Assembly (NCBI GenBank): GCA_045536425.1
Contig: JAZSNN010000009.1
Coordinates: forward strand, 1-23,136
Direction of reading: 5' to 3'
DNA from: UBA11540 sp045536425
GTDB taxonomy: Bacteria > Bacillota > Clostridia > Oscillospirales > Ruminococcaceae
Length of the DNA stretch: 23,136 nt
Positions 12,713 to 20,979 of the stretch are shown here, piece after piece. Below the pieces are notes generated by a model. It did no database searches. It was not told the DNA's origin and saw only the letters and a list, made by a program, of their open reading frames with translations. Each line of letters begins with the position of its first letter. Position 1 is the stretch's first letter. A program made the position numbers and the translations under genes.

Positions 12713-14164
12713 ATGAAAGAAAACAACAATGAGTTTGATTTTAGAAAGCTTTGGACTATTTTCAAAAATAATTGGATAGTCATTGTAGTGTGTGCAACAG
12801 TTCTGTCTATTGTAGGGTTTGGTTATACTTCGCTTTTTGTATCACCTACATACTCTGCAACGCTTCTCCTTTGTGTTTCCAACACTACTGAGGGCTCGGA
12901 TCAATATGTGTATTACAATCAAACAGACATCGTCGCCTCTAACAAACTTGTAAATGCTTGCAGAGAGATTATAACAAGTGACCGTGTTCTTGGCGAAGTT
13001 ATTGAAAAAAGTGGGCTTGATTATGGTATAACGGCTCTTAGGTCTATGATATCCATTAGCTCTGATGAGGAAAATCAGATTTTCAGGCTTACCGTTTTGG
13101 GTCCCGACCCCGATGATGTTGCAAATATCGCTAATACCATTGCAGAGGTTTCCCCTGAGAAGATAGGTGAATTTTTAAAACCGTCTTCCTTGATGATTAT
13201 TGACTATGCTGTTCCATCATACTCTCCGATTGCTCCTAACGTTATGCGCAATACTATTATTTTTGGATTTTTGGGACTCGTTATCGCATATGCCTTCTTC
13301 TTCCTTAGACTTCAGTTTGATATCTATGTTAGAAACGAAGACGATGTAAAGGAGCTTTTTGGCGACGTAGCTGTTCTCGGCACAATCCCGATGATTTCCG
13401 GCGAAGTTGCATCCAAAACCAAATACAAGAAGGGTATTTTAGGCATTTTTAAGAAAAAAAATCGTGTGACAAAACTCATTCCTTCCACAGAACTTCTCAA
13501 CAATAAATCCTCTTTCTTTGTTAGAGAGGCGTATAAGGATTTGAGAACAAACATACTTTTCAGTTTGCCCGATGCAAAATGCAAGGTTATAGCGGTAGCA
13601 AGTTCCGTTATGTCTGAAGGTAAGAGCACAACCTGCATCAACACCGCCATCACTTTTGCGGAAATGGGCAAAAAAGTCCTTGTAATTGACACAGATATGC
13701 GTAGACCTAGATTGCATAGACTCCTAAAGAGCACCGCAACTCCTGGACTTTCCAATCTGCTTCTTAATCTCTCGACATATGACGAGAGTGTTTTTGCAAC
13801 AAACTTCCAGAATCTCGACGTAATCTTTGCAGGAGACATTTCTCCTAACCCCACAGAGCTTCTTTCTTCCGGCAAGATGAAAGAGATTATAGATGAAATG
13901 TCTAAGCACTATGAATATATATTTGTTGATACACCTGCAATTGCTCCTGTAGCGGATACTGCAATTATAAGCAAACTTGTTTCCGGTCTTATTATTGTGG
14001 CAAGACAGGGCGTAACGGAGAAAAAGGTGATTGAGGACTGTGTTGAGAGAATGCTCTTCTCCAACGCAAAAATTCTCGGTTTCGTAATCAATGGATATGA
14101 CTTAAGTGACAATGCTACGTCAAAATACAAGTATAATTATAAGTATAGAGAAGAATATAAATAA
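12713..14164 (+). CDS. Wzz-domain tyrosine kinase (BY-kinase, CpsC/CpsD fusion)
   Basis: This polysaccharide co-polymerase fused to a bacterial tyrosine kinase sets chain length in capsule or exopolysaccharide export. I use ATG 12713; the frame opens at 12677 without a good site. The 483-residue product has a first membrane helix at ~20-43, an extracellular Wzz region to ~175 ending in the proline motif VPSYSPIAPN, and a second helix at ~180-200. The kinase domain has Walker A SSVMSEGKST (~298-306), Walker A' VLVIDTDMRRPR (~322-333) and Walker B IFVDTPA (~403-409). The tail SKYKYNYKYREEYK holds five tyrosines for autophosphorylation. In many Firmicutes the membrane adaptor and kinase are separate proteins; here they are one chain. 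The matching phosphatase follows 23 bases later, but no glycosyltransferase genes are nearby. Confidence 0.94.
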   Translation: MKENNNEFDFRKLWTIFKNNWIVIVVCATVLSIVGFGYTSLFVSPTYSATLLLCVSNTTEGSDQYVYYNQTDIVASNKLVNACREIITSDRVLGEVIEKSGLDYGITALRSMISISSDEENQIFRLTVLGPDPDDVANIANTIAEVSPEKIGEFLKPSSLMIIDYAVPSYSPIAPNVMRNTIIFGFLGLVIAYAFFFLRLQFDIYVRNEDDVKELFGDVAVLGTIPMISGEVASKTKYKKGILGIFKKKNRVTKLIPSTELLNNKSSFFVREAYKDLRTNILFSLPDAKCKVIAVASSVMSEGKSTTCINTAITFAEMGKKVLVIDTDMRRPRLHRLLKSTATPGLSNLLLNLSTYDESVFATNFQNLDVIFAGDISPNPTELLSSGKMKEIIDEMSKHYEYIFVDTPAIAPVADTAIISKLVSGLIIVARQGVTEKKVIEDCVERMLFSNAKILGFVINGYDLSDNATSKYKYNYKYREEYK

Positions 14165-14187
14165 GTCGTAGGATGGCGGAATGATAA

Positions 14188-14883
14188 ATGGTAGATTTTC
14201 ATACTCATATTTTACCGGGGATTGATGACGGAAGCGATTCTATAGCTACCTCGATTGAGATGCTCGGTATGATTAGAGAACAGAACATACAAACCGTTGT
14301 TGCAACTCCGCACTTTGCCCCGCAATCCGAAAATATTTCCGAATTCCTGGAGCGGAGGCAAAATGCCCTTGCACTTTTGCAACCTCACCTTGACGGTATA
14401 AATATCATTCCTGCCGCCGAAGTCAAATATTGTCGAAACATCGCAAGGGTAGAGGGCCTAGAAAAATGTGGCCTAGCCGACTTGGGATATATCCTTGTCG
14501 AAATGACCTACCGTGAGTGGACAAAACAAACTGTTGACGACGTAATTGCAATTATGGATAATACAGGATTAGTTCCGATATTAGCTCACGTCGATAGATA
14601 TTGGAATAATACTACTCTGAAGTTTTTTGAGCGTTTTATAGAAGCGGGGGTGCTTATGCAGCTTAACGTTTCTGCATTAAAGGGCTTTTGGGAAAGACGG
14701 AAATTCATAAAACTCATAAGCGAAGGGAAAATAAATTTTCTGGGTTCTGACTGTCATAATATGACAAAAAGACCTCCTTGCTTGAAAACAGGTTTTGATG
14801 TTCTTGATAAGTATGATTTGACGCCCATAATAGAGGCAAATGAAAATATGATTCTTGACTTGAGAACACAAGCCTTAGAATAA
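14188..14883 (+). CDS. PHP-family protein-tyrosine phosphatase (CpsB/Wzb type)
   Basis: This metal-dependent phosphatase dephosphorylates the tyrosine cluster of the BY-kinase. The 231-residue product shows PHP motifs: DFHTHILPGIDDGS (His5 and His7), VATPHFAP, AAEVKY (Glu), PILAHVDRYW and FLGSDCHNM, the usual metal ligands. It begins 23 bases after the kinase stop, with GGATGGCGG upstream. Its adjacency to the kinase supports the phosphatase role over other PHP activities such as histidinol phosphatase. Confidence 0.93.
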   Translation: MVDFHTHILPGIDDGSDSIATSIEMLGMIREQNIQTVVATPHFAPQSENISEFLERRQNALALLQPHLDGINIIPAAEVKYCRNIARVEGLEKCGLADLGYILVEMTYREWTKQTVDDVIAIMDNTGLVPILAHVDRYWNNTTLKFFERFIEAGVLMQLNVSALKGFWERRKFIKLISEGKINFLGSDCHNMTKRPPCLKTGFDVLDKYDLTPIIEANENMILDLRTQALE

Positions 14884-14912
14884 TTTTATACAAGGTGTTG
14901 CACGTTAAAGGT

Positions 14913-15404
14913 ATGAAGAAACGAACACTGCTTGCAATCGTTCTCGCGGTTTTGTTGGTAGGTTGGATGTTGTTTATTTTTTTGCTATCCTGCGAAGATG
15001 GAAACAAAAGCGGACAGACCAGTAAAGATGTGGCTACTGAAATAACCGAAATTGTAATGCCCTCAAAACCCGTAGAGGAAACCGAAAAAATTATAGAAGA
15101 AAACCACAAAACCATAAGAAAAAGCGGACACTTTCTAGTATATATGGTTCTCGGTGTGCTTTCCGTTAACTTTCTTTCATCGGTTGTTGATACAGAACTG
15201 AAAAACAAACTGCTGCTAAGCTCAGCATTCTGTTGTTTCTATGCTGCTACCGATGAGCTGCACCAGTTTTTTGTGGTAGGAAGAAGCGGAATGGCAGAAG
15301 ATATTTGCCTCGATTCTGTGAGCGCTTTTGTGGGTATTATTCTTGTGCTGATAGCAGAAAAGGCATATAGGAAAATGAGAGCAAAAAGGCTTTATAATTC
15401 TTGA
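14913..15404 (+). CDS. VanZ-like membrane protein
   Basis: This small VanZ-family membrane protein has an unclear role; relatives include the teicoplanin-resistance protein VanZ. ATG 14913 gives 163 residues. The frame also offers GTG 14895 and TTG 14898, and the ribosome binding site (AAAGG at 14907-14911) is too close to decide. Features are an N-terminal helix (LLAIVLAVLLVGWMLFIFLLS), RKSGHFLVYMVLGVLSVNFL with the family HxxxY, ATDELHQFFVVGRSGMAEDICLDSVSAFVGIILVLIA with DExxQ and the acidic family residues, and a basic tail. It follows the phosphatase by about 30 bases, so co-transcription is likely. Confidence 0.88.
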   Translation: MKKRTLLAIVLAVLLVGWMLFIFLLSCEDGNKSGQTSKDVATEITEIVMPSKPVEETEKIIEENHKTIRKSGHFLVYMVLGVLSVNFLSSVVDTELKNKLLLSSAFCCFYAATDELHQFFVVGRSGMAEDICLDSVSAFVGIILVLIAEKAYRKMRAKRLYNS

Positions 15405-15411
15405 AACCATA

Positions 15412-15440
15412 TTGACTTTTAATACTCGGTGTGGTAATAT
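15412..15440 (+). promoter_or_regulatory. Promoter of the tRNA-Leu pair
   Basis: TTGACT (15412-15417), 17-base spacer, TAATAT (15435-15440), 13 bases before the first tRNA-Leu. Confidence 0.7.
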
Positions 15441-15453
15441 AATCAAGTGTTAT

Positions 15454-15540
15454 GCGGATATGGCGGAATTGGCAGACGCGTATGGTTCAGGTCCATATGT
15501 AAGCAATTACATGCAGGTTCAAGTCCTGTTATCCGCACCA
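15454..15540 (+). tRNA. tRNA-Leu (anticodon CAG)
   Basis: Class II tRNA with acceptor GCGGATA / TATCCGC, discriminator A, encoded CCA, long variable arm. Anticodon arm TATGG / TTCAGGT / CCATA gives CAG, reading leucine codon CUG. Confidence 0.96.
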
Positions 15541-15575
15541 TAACAAGACGCCCTTTTCTTAGGGCGTCTTGTTAT
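15540..15575 (+). other. Stem-loop between the two tRNA-Leu genes
   Basis: A perfect 14-bp stem (15540-15553 with 15562-15575, loop of 8) follows the first tRNA directly. It lacks a T-run after the stem, so it may be an RNA processing signal or a weak terminator between co-transcribed tRNAs. Confidence 0.65.
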
Positions 15576-15591
15576 AAAATAAATAATATGC

Positions 15592-15675
15592 GCGGGTGTG
15601 GCGGAATTGGCAGACGCACAAGATTTAGGTTCTTGCGGCAACACCGTGCAGGTTCAAGTCCTGTCACCCGCACCA
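15592..15675 (+). tRNA. tRNA-Leu (anticodon TAG)
   Basis: Class II tRNA with acceptor GCGGGTG / CACCCGC, discriminator A and encoded CCA. Anticodon arm CAAGA / TTTAGGT / TCTTG gives TAG, reading CUA and related leucine codons. Confidence 0.96.
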
Positions 15676-15714
15676 AAAATACAGAACAGAGCTTTGCTCT
15701 GCTCTGTATTTTTT
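15676..15714 (+). terminator. Terminator of the tRNA-Leu pair
   Basis: A-run, stem ACAGAACAGAGC with GCTCTGCTCTGT (15681-15692 with 15696-15707, one mismatch), then a T-run, directly after the CCA. Confidence 0.85.
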
Positions 15715-15749
15715 ATGATAGAGGACTTGAAGCTGGGAAGTTTGGCGTA

Positions 15750-15778
15750 TTTACAATATCGCATTAATTTGATATAAT
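15750..15778 (+). promoter_or_regulatory. Promoter of the pepT operon
   Basis: TTTACA (15750-15755), 17-base spacer, TATAAT (15773-15778), about 33 bases before pepT. Confidence 0.75.
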
Positions 15779-15810
15779 AATGTAAAATAGCAATAATAGA
15801 GGAACGAAAA

Positions 15811-17016
15811 ATGACAGTAAGCGAAAGATTTTTAAAATACGTTTCTTTTGGAACAAATTCCGATGAAAGCTCTGAAACCTGTCCGTCTACTGAAAGTCAG
15901 CTTGTGTTGGGCAGATATCTTGCGGAAGAACTGAAAAGCATTGGACTCACCGAAGTTGAAATCGACGAAAACGGATACGTCTACGGAGTGATCGAAGCAA
16001 CAGAGGGTAGGGAAAATGACCCTTCCATCGGATTTATTGCTCATATGGATACAAGCCCTGCTGTAAAGGGTGACGAAATTAAACCGCAGATTGTAAAGTA
16101 CCTTGGTGGCGACATAAAGTTAAACGAAGATGTTGCTATTAGGGTCAAGGATTTCCCTTGTCTCGAAAAGTATATCGGATGCGATATTATAACAGCCGAT
16201 GGAACGACACTTCTAGGCGCCGATGACAAAGCGGGAATAGCCGAAATCTTCACTGCTTGTGAATATATTATTTCACATCCCAAAATAAGCCACGGAAGAA
16301 TTGCTGTTGGCATCACTCCCGACGAGGAGATAGGCAGGGGAGCAGATAGGTTTGATATAAAGCGTTTTTCGTGCGATTGGGCATATACGGTCGATGGCGG
16401 GGAATTAGGCGAGATTGAGTATGAAAACTTCAATGCCGCTTCCGCAAAGATAACAGTCCACGGAATTAACATTCACCCGGGTAGTGCAAAGAACAAGATG
16501 AAAAACGCGAGCCTTTTGGCTGCAGAGTTTATAAATATGCTGCCGAAAGCAGAAACTCCGGCTCATACTGAAGGGTATGAAGGATTTTATCACCTCTGTG
16601 GTATTCAGGGTGATGAAACCTTAGCGAAGCTGGAGTATATCATCAGAGATCACTCTATGGAAGCATTTCTAAATCGCAAAGAATTCATCAAAAATCTTGT
16701 TGATTATCTCAACGGCGTTTATGGCGAGGGAACTTTCGAAGCCGACATTCAGGACAGTTATTACAATATGAAAGAAAAGATAACCTCCTTTATGCATATC
16801 GTCGATAATGCAGTGAATGCAATGAAGTCCGTTGGCGTCGACCCAATCATAATTCCCATACGCGGAGGTACAGACGGCGCACGACTGTCTTATGAGGGAC
16901 TTCCTTGTCCCAATATTTCCACCGGCGGTACTAATTTCCACGGTCTTCACGAGTTTATTCCCGTTCAGTCTATGGAAAAGATGGTTGAAGTAATTGTAGC
17001 GTTGATGAAGAATTAG
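15811..17016 (+). CDS. pepT: Peptidase T (tripeptide aminopeptidase)
   Basis: This cytosolic di-zinc M20 peptidase removes the N-terminal residue from tripeptides. The length of 401 residues is typical for PepT. Metal and catalytic motifs are FIAHMDTSPAV (His78, Asp80), LLGADDKAGIAEI (bridging Asp near 138-139), ITPDEEIGRGAD (Glu near 172-173), VDGGELGEIEYENFNAA and the C-terminal GGTNFHGLHEFIPV. It heads an operon with a HAD phosphatase (10 bases on) and a glycerophosphodiesterase, which hints at general scavenging of nutrients. Confidence 0.97.
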   Translation: MTVSERFLKYVSFGTNSDESSETCPSTESQLVLGRYLAEELKSIGLTEVEIDENGYVYGVIEATEGRENDPSIGFIAHMDTSPAVKGDEIKPQIVKYLGGDIKLNEDVAIRVKDFPCLEKYIGCDIITADGTTLLGADDKAGIAEIFTACEYIISHPKISHGRIAVGITPDEEIGRGADRFDIKRFSCDWAYTVDGGELGEIEYENFNAASAKITVHGINIHPGSAKNKMKNASLLAAEFINMLPKAETPAHTEGYEGFYHLCGIQGDETLAKLEYIIRDHSMEAFLNRKEFIKNLVDYLNGVYGEGTFEADIQDSYYNMKEKITSFMHIVDNAVNAMKSVGVDPIIIPIRGGTDGARLSYEGLPCPNISTGGTNFHGLHEFIPVQSMEKMVEVIVALMKN

Positions 17017-17026
17017 GAGATTTGTT

Positions 17027-17731
17027 ATGGCGATTACTACAGTTTTATTTGACCTCGACGGAACATTGCTTCCAATGGACCAAGATATATTCGTAAAGAC
17101 CTATTTTGGACTTCTCGCCAAAAGATTGGCACCTTTAGGATATGAGCCCACAGAGCTTATAAAAGCGGTTTGGGCGGGAACAAAGGCTATGATAAAAAAC
17201 ACGGGCGAGAAGACAAACGAAGAGGTTTTCTGGGATGATTTTGCGTCGCGCTATGGGGAAGAAGCGAGAAATGACCTTCCGGAGTTTGATGCATTTTACC
17301 GTGAAAATTTTGACCAAGTCAAAGAAGTCTGTGGATTTAATCCACGAGCGAAAGAGGTTGTGGACCTGCTTAAAGAAAAGGGTATACGCGTGGCTCTTGC
17401 GACAAACCCGATTTTTCCTGCGATAGCGACAGAGAAGCGAATAGCTTGGGCAGGGCTTTCTCCCAAAGACTTTGAACTTTACACTACATATGAAAACTCG
17501 AATTACTGCAAACCCAATCCCGAGTATTATAAAGAGATTATCAACAAACTTGGTGTAAAACCCGAAGAGTGCCTTATGGTTGGCAACGACGTTAGTGACG
17601 ATATGGTTGCACAAAAACTTGGTATGAAGGTGTTTTTGCTAACCGATTGTTTGATAAATAAAACAGATGCGGATGTGTCTGAATATCCAAACGGAAACTT
17701 TGATGACCTTATAAACTACATTTCTAGATGA
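17027..17731 (+). CDS. HAD-family hydrolase (phosphatase-like)
   Basis: This haloacid dehalogenase superfamily hydrolase of 234 residues is probably a small-molecule phosphatase. Motif I is LFDLDGTLLPMD (Asp8 and Asp10), motif II ALATNP, motif III a Lys near YCKPNPEYY and motif IV VGNDVSDDMVAQ. A helical cap lies between motifs I and II (~20-95). It starts 10 bases after pepT behind GGAG and is co-transcribed. The substrate cannot be told. Confidence 0.92.
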   Translation: MAITTVLFDLDGTLLPMDQDIFVKTYFGLLAKRLAPLGYEPTELIKAVWAGTKAMIKNTGEKTNEEVFWDDFASRYGEEARNDLPEFDAFYRENFDQVKEVCGFNPRAKEVVDLLKEKGIRVALATNPIFPAIATEKRIAWAGLSPKDFELYTTYENSNYCKPNPEYYKEIINKLGVKPEECLMVGNDVSDDMVAQKLGMKVFLLTDCLINKTDADVSEYPNGNFDDLINYISR

Positions 17732-17747
17732 GAAAGGAAGACAGAAA

Positions 17748-18779
17748 ATGAAAGCAAAGACTAAAAAAGGACTCAAAATTACCGCGATTATCTTAGCTTC
17801 TATAGCTGTTGTTTATGCGATACTCGTTTTGATTCCCAGACCCGACAACTTCAAGCTTGACAACCCGATGATGAAGGACACAGAAATGCCTCTTCTTATC
17901 GCCCACGGTGGCGGAAACAAGGAATTTCCCGACAACACCTTGGAGGCGTTTTATAACGCTTATAGCGTCGATGAGAATGTTATGATGGAAACCGACGTCA
18001 GCATCACAAAGGACGGCGTAGTAATCCTTTCACACGATACAACACTTGACCGCAAAACCAATGTTACGGGCGCGATTGCCGATTGGAATTATAGCGACCT
18101 TATGGCACAAAAGGTTGACTTCGGCTATACAAATCCCACCAAAGATGGCGTGCTAAACGGAGAAAGAAAGCATTTTGCTGACGATAACGGTGTAGAGAAA
18201 TATCCTACAGACGTTACATACCCCGAGGGTGTTACAGCAAGAGATGAAAAGGTGTTCCTTGCAACTACTCTCGAAGAACTTATAACTTCTTTCCCGAACA
18301 ATCGCATAAATGTTGAGATAAAACAAGACGGCGAGCTTGGAATGAAAGCTCTGGCCGAGATAGTAAGACTTCTCGAAAAACACGATGCTTTTGACCGCGT
18401 TGTTCTCGCAAGCTTCCACGACGACCTTTATAACGAGTATAAGAGAATGCAGAAGACAGGAGAGGTGCCTGAAGAGTTTATGTACTCACCCGGTACAGGC
18501 GGTGCGACAAACTTCTTTGTTCTTCAGCTTTTGGGACTTGATGTCTTCTTTACAGACGGAATGTGCGTGTTCCAGCTGCCTATGGAACAGCTCGGTTTCA
18601 ACCTTGCTACAGAACATCTCGTAGATACAGCGCATAAACATAATCTTGCAGTTCACTATTGGACAATAAACGACGTTGAGGATATGAAATATCTCATAGA
18701 AATCGGTGCAGACGGAATTATGACCGACTATCCGCATAGACTCAAAGAAGTTTACGAAAACTACACAAAAGAGAACTAA
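17748..18779 (+). CDS. Membrane-anchored glycerophosphodiester phosphodiesterase
   Basis: This GDPD-family enzyme would hydrolyse glycerophosphodiesters (from phospholipids or teichoic acid) to glycerol-3-phosphate and an alcohol. The 343-residue product has an N-terminal helix (ITAIILASIAVVYAILVLI, ~11-29) that anchors it facing outward. Catalytic segments are LIAHGGGNKEFPDNTLEAF (His53; most relatives have HRG, here HGG), METDVSITKDGVVILSHDTTLDRKT (Glu81, Asp83, His96), INVEIKQDG and WTINDVEDMKYLIEIGADGIMTDYP. A longer than usual insert lies at ~115-175. It is the last gene of the pepT operon and ends at a terminator. The class is clear; the substrate is not. Confidence 0.92.
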   Translation: MKAKTKKGLKITAIILASIAVVYAILVLIPRPDNFKLDNPMMKDTEMPLLIAHGGGNKEFPDNTLEAFYNAYSVDENVMMETDVSITKDGVVILSHDTTLDRKTNVTGAIADWNYSDLMAQKVDFGYTNPTKDGVLNGERKHFADDNGVEKYPTDVTYPEGVTARDEKVFLATTLEELITSFPNNRINVEIKQDGELGMKALAEIVRLLEKHDAFDRVVLASFHDDLYNEYKRMQKTGEVPEEFMYSPGTGGATNFFVLQLLGLDVFFTDGMCVFQLPMEQLGFNLATEHLVDTAHKHNLAVHYWTINDVEDMKYLIEIGADGIMTDYPHRLKEVYENYTKEN

Positions 18780-18822
18780 CAAAAATCCCCACCGAGAATG
18801 AACGGTGTTCATAAGATAGATA

Positions 18823-18863
18823 ACAGCCACAGCAAATTGCTCTTCTGTGGTTGTTTTTGTTTT
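18823..18863 (+). terminator. Terminator of the pepT operon
   Basis: Stem ACAGCCACAG with CTGTGGTTGT (18823-18832 with 18845-18854), followed by TTTTGTTTT. Confidence 0.8.
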
Positions 18864-18963
18864 ATGATGCTGTGTTATAGTATAAACAAACCTGTAATTC
18901 GGAATTTGCATATAGGACAGCTATGTCTAATTGAAGAAATACGGCATTTCTCGCTTTGTGTCG

Positions 18964-18992
18964 TGTTCAAACAATAAGACTTGTGCTATATT
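18964..18992 (+). promoter_or_regulatory. Possible extended -10 promoter of the XRE gene
   Basis: TGCTATATT (TATATT at 18987-18992) has the TGn extension, with a poor -35 (TGTTCA, 18964-18969) at 17-base spacing. The rest of 18864-19000 shows nothing else I can name. Confidence 0.35.
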
Positions 18993-19014
18993 GGCAACGA
19001 AAGGAGGAACCCGT

Positions 19015-19698
19015 ATGAATCAGATCAAGATAGGAGCATTTTTGAAAGAACTTCGAAAAGCAAAAGAAATGACGCAGGAACAATTAGCAGAGAAGCTAAA
19101 TGTATCTACAAGGACGGTATCACGTTGGGAGACCGGAAGCAATATGCCTGATATCGATATGCTGGTTGAGATAGCTGATTTTTATGATGTCAGCATACCC
19201 GAAATCATTTATGGAGAAAGGAAAAGCGAGAATATGAATCAGGAAACGAGAGAAACTGCTGCTGCTATGGCAGAATACAGTCGAAATGAGGTAAAGGCAG
19301 GAAAACAAAAAGCAATTGGCATTCTAATGTTGGCATTCGGCATATTTATCATTGTGTCGGCACTGTCTATATTTCCAAGTGACAGTAGTTGGGGAAGTAT
19401 TTATTCGATTTTGGGAAGTATTTTCTTAGTTATTGGTATATACCTCATTATTCAGCCGATAGTGGTTAAAAAATACTTACGCATACTGATAATCCTTGGA
19501 TGCATTAGTTTATTATTTGGAACTTTTACGCTATCCGATTATGTTGCGGTTACGCAGTTAAATCAAGTGCCAAGATTTCGTTATGAGACAAGTTACGATT
19601 CAAGAAATCCCAATCAAATAGTGTATAAAACCATATTTTTCACGGCAGTTCAGAAAAATCCCGGAACAAAGGAAGCCCAAGTATTTATTGTAAAATAG
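19015..19698 (+). CDS. XRE-family regulator with membrane segments
   Basis: This 227-residue protein combines a DNA-binding helix-turn-helix (residues ~5-60: IGAFLKELRKAKEMTQEQLAEKLNVSTRTVSRWETGSNMPDI) with about three hydrophobic helices (AIGILMLAFGIFIIVSALSIF, IYSILGSIFLVIGIYLIIQPIVV, LRILIILGCISLLFGTFTL) and a short C-terminal tail that is probably extracellular. ATG 19015 follows AAAGGAGG; the longer frame from 18931 lacks a site. It is a single-gene unit, convergent with the ilv operon. Regulators of this layout may sense envelope signals; the target is unknown. Confidence 0.88.
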   Translation: MNQIKIGAFLKELRKAKEMTQEQLAEKLNVSTRTVSRWETGSNMPDIDMLVEIADFYDVSIPEIIYGERKSENMNQETRETAAAMAEYSRNEVKAGKQKAIGILMLAFGIFIIVSALSIFPSDSSWGSIYSILGSIFLVIGIYLIIQPIVVKKYLRILIILGCISLLFGTFTLSDYVAVTQLNQVPRFRYETSYDSRNPNQIVYKTIFFTAVQKNPGTKEAQVFIVK

Positions 19699-19719
19699 TT
19701 TTTTGCAAAGTATTGTAAA

Positions 19720-19753
19720 AATCCGACCTGTGATCGAAATCATAGGTCGGATT
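19720..19753. terminator. Bidirectional terminator between the XRE gene and the DUF815 gene
   Basis: A 15-bp stem (19720-19734 with 19739-19753, loop CGAA) sits between the convergent stops, flanked by an A-run and T-rich sequence. Confidence 0.82.
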
Positions 19754-19760
19754 AACTGTT

Positions 19761-20969
19761 TTATTTTTGAGTTCCTCTTGCGATGAGGTCATCAATAAGC
19801 TGCTTTGCCGCACGGGCGGAACGACCGCCACGGGAAAGAGCAAACTGCTCTGCAAGAAGCTCGAGTTCCTTTTCGGGAAGAGATATCCCGTTTTCCTTTG
19901 CGAGATGACTGACAATGTCAAGATAGGTCTTTTTGTTGGGCTTTTGGAAGGTGATTTGAATACCAAATCTGTCCGAAAGAGAAAGCATCTCTTGCATCGT
20001 GTCATTGCGATGAACGTCGTCACCCTCGCGGTCGGAGAAGGTTTCTTTGACGAGATGACGGCGGTTGCTTGTTGCATAGATGACCACATTAGACGATTTT
20101 GCAGACACAGAGCCTTCGAGCACAGCCTTTAGTGCGCTGTAATTGTCGTCATCTTTTTGGAACGACAAATCGTCGATAAATAGGATAAACTTTAGAGGAT
20201 TTACACTCAGTTCGTCAAGTAGGGCAGGGATTTCTCTGAGCTGTTCTTTTCTGACCTCAATAATGCGAAGTCCGCGGTCATAGAGCTCGTTGACAACCGC
20301 CTTTACAGTAGAAGATTTGCCCGTGCCCGCATCACCCGTAAGTAGAATGTTTGCGGCGGGTTTGTCTTCGAGCAAAGCTACGGTGTTGTCCACGATAATC
20401 TTCTGCTCACGCTTGTAATCGATCAGCGACTCGAGTCGGGTGCCGTCGGGATTTTTAACGGGAACGATGCTGTTTTGCTCGTTGACGTAGAACATATGAT
20501 ACTGAGCGTATATTCCGTATCCGTACTTTTGGATGTTGTCAACTCTGTGCTTGTAGTCTACAGCAATGTCTACATTCGAGGTGTTAAAGGACGGCAAGAA
20601 ACCTGTCCAATCGAGACAAGAACGGAGAAGGTCAGGAGTGAGTGAGGAGATTTCTTGCAAAATTTTCAACTCTTCTGAAACACACTCTTCAACTATTTTC
20701 TCAACCGTCTTTTTGCAACCAATTGTCTTGATATACACGTTTTCATCGTTGTTTACGATGTTTCGTATATATTCGGTGAGATTTCCATTGCCGTTTTTGT
20801 AGATAAGCGAAACAAAATCAGAATATGCAGACACACTCTCTGATAAACCGCCACATTGCAGGGAAGAGAGATAACGGCACAGAGCCTTGATAACTGGGTC
20901 GTCAAGCAACGCTCTGAAGACCGTCAAGGTTCTAATGCGGATATTAAGATTTTCAAGATTTTTGTTCAT
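19761..20969 (-). CDS. DUF815-family AAA ATPase
   Basis: This P-loop ATPase resembles the DUF815 family of uncharacterised proteins. I start it at ATG 20969, 10 bases after the ilvD stop; ATG 20978 is possible and the longer frame to 21026 overlaps ilvD. The 402-residue product has a helical N-terminal ~140 residues and a core with Walker A GDAGTGKSS (212-220), Walker B FILFIDDLSF (Asp266, Asp267), a sensor I-like IYATSNRRH, and a C-terminal sensor II helix (SRGGRSARAAKQLIDDLI). The GTGKSS loop and TSNRRHLV are typical of DUF815. The role is unknown; translation is probably coupled to ilvD. Confidence 0.9.
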   Translation of the reverse strand: MNKNLENLNIRIRTLTVFRALLDDPVIKALCRYLSSLQCGGLSESVSAYSDFVSLIYKNGNGNLTEYIRNIVNNDENVYIKTIGCKKTVEKIVEECVSEELKILQEISSLTPDLLRSCLDWTGFLPSFNTSNVDIAVDYKHRVDNIQKYGYGIYAQYHMFYVNEQNSIVPVKNPDGTRLESLIDYKREQKIIVDNTVALLEDKPAANILLTGDAGTGKSSTVKAVVNELYDRGLRIIEVRKEQLREIPALLDELSVNPLKFILFIDDLSFQKDDDNYSALKAVLEGSVSAKSSNVVIYATSNRRHLVKETFSDREGDDVHRNDTMQEMLSLSDRFGIQITFQKPNKKTYLDIVSHLAKENGISLPEKELELLAEQFALSRGGRSARAAKQLIDDLIARGTQK

Positions 20970-20979
20970 ATCAATCATC

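Noticed and set aside
15447..15767. Plus-strand frame of 106 codons
   Set aside because: It reads through both tRNA-Leu genes.
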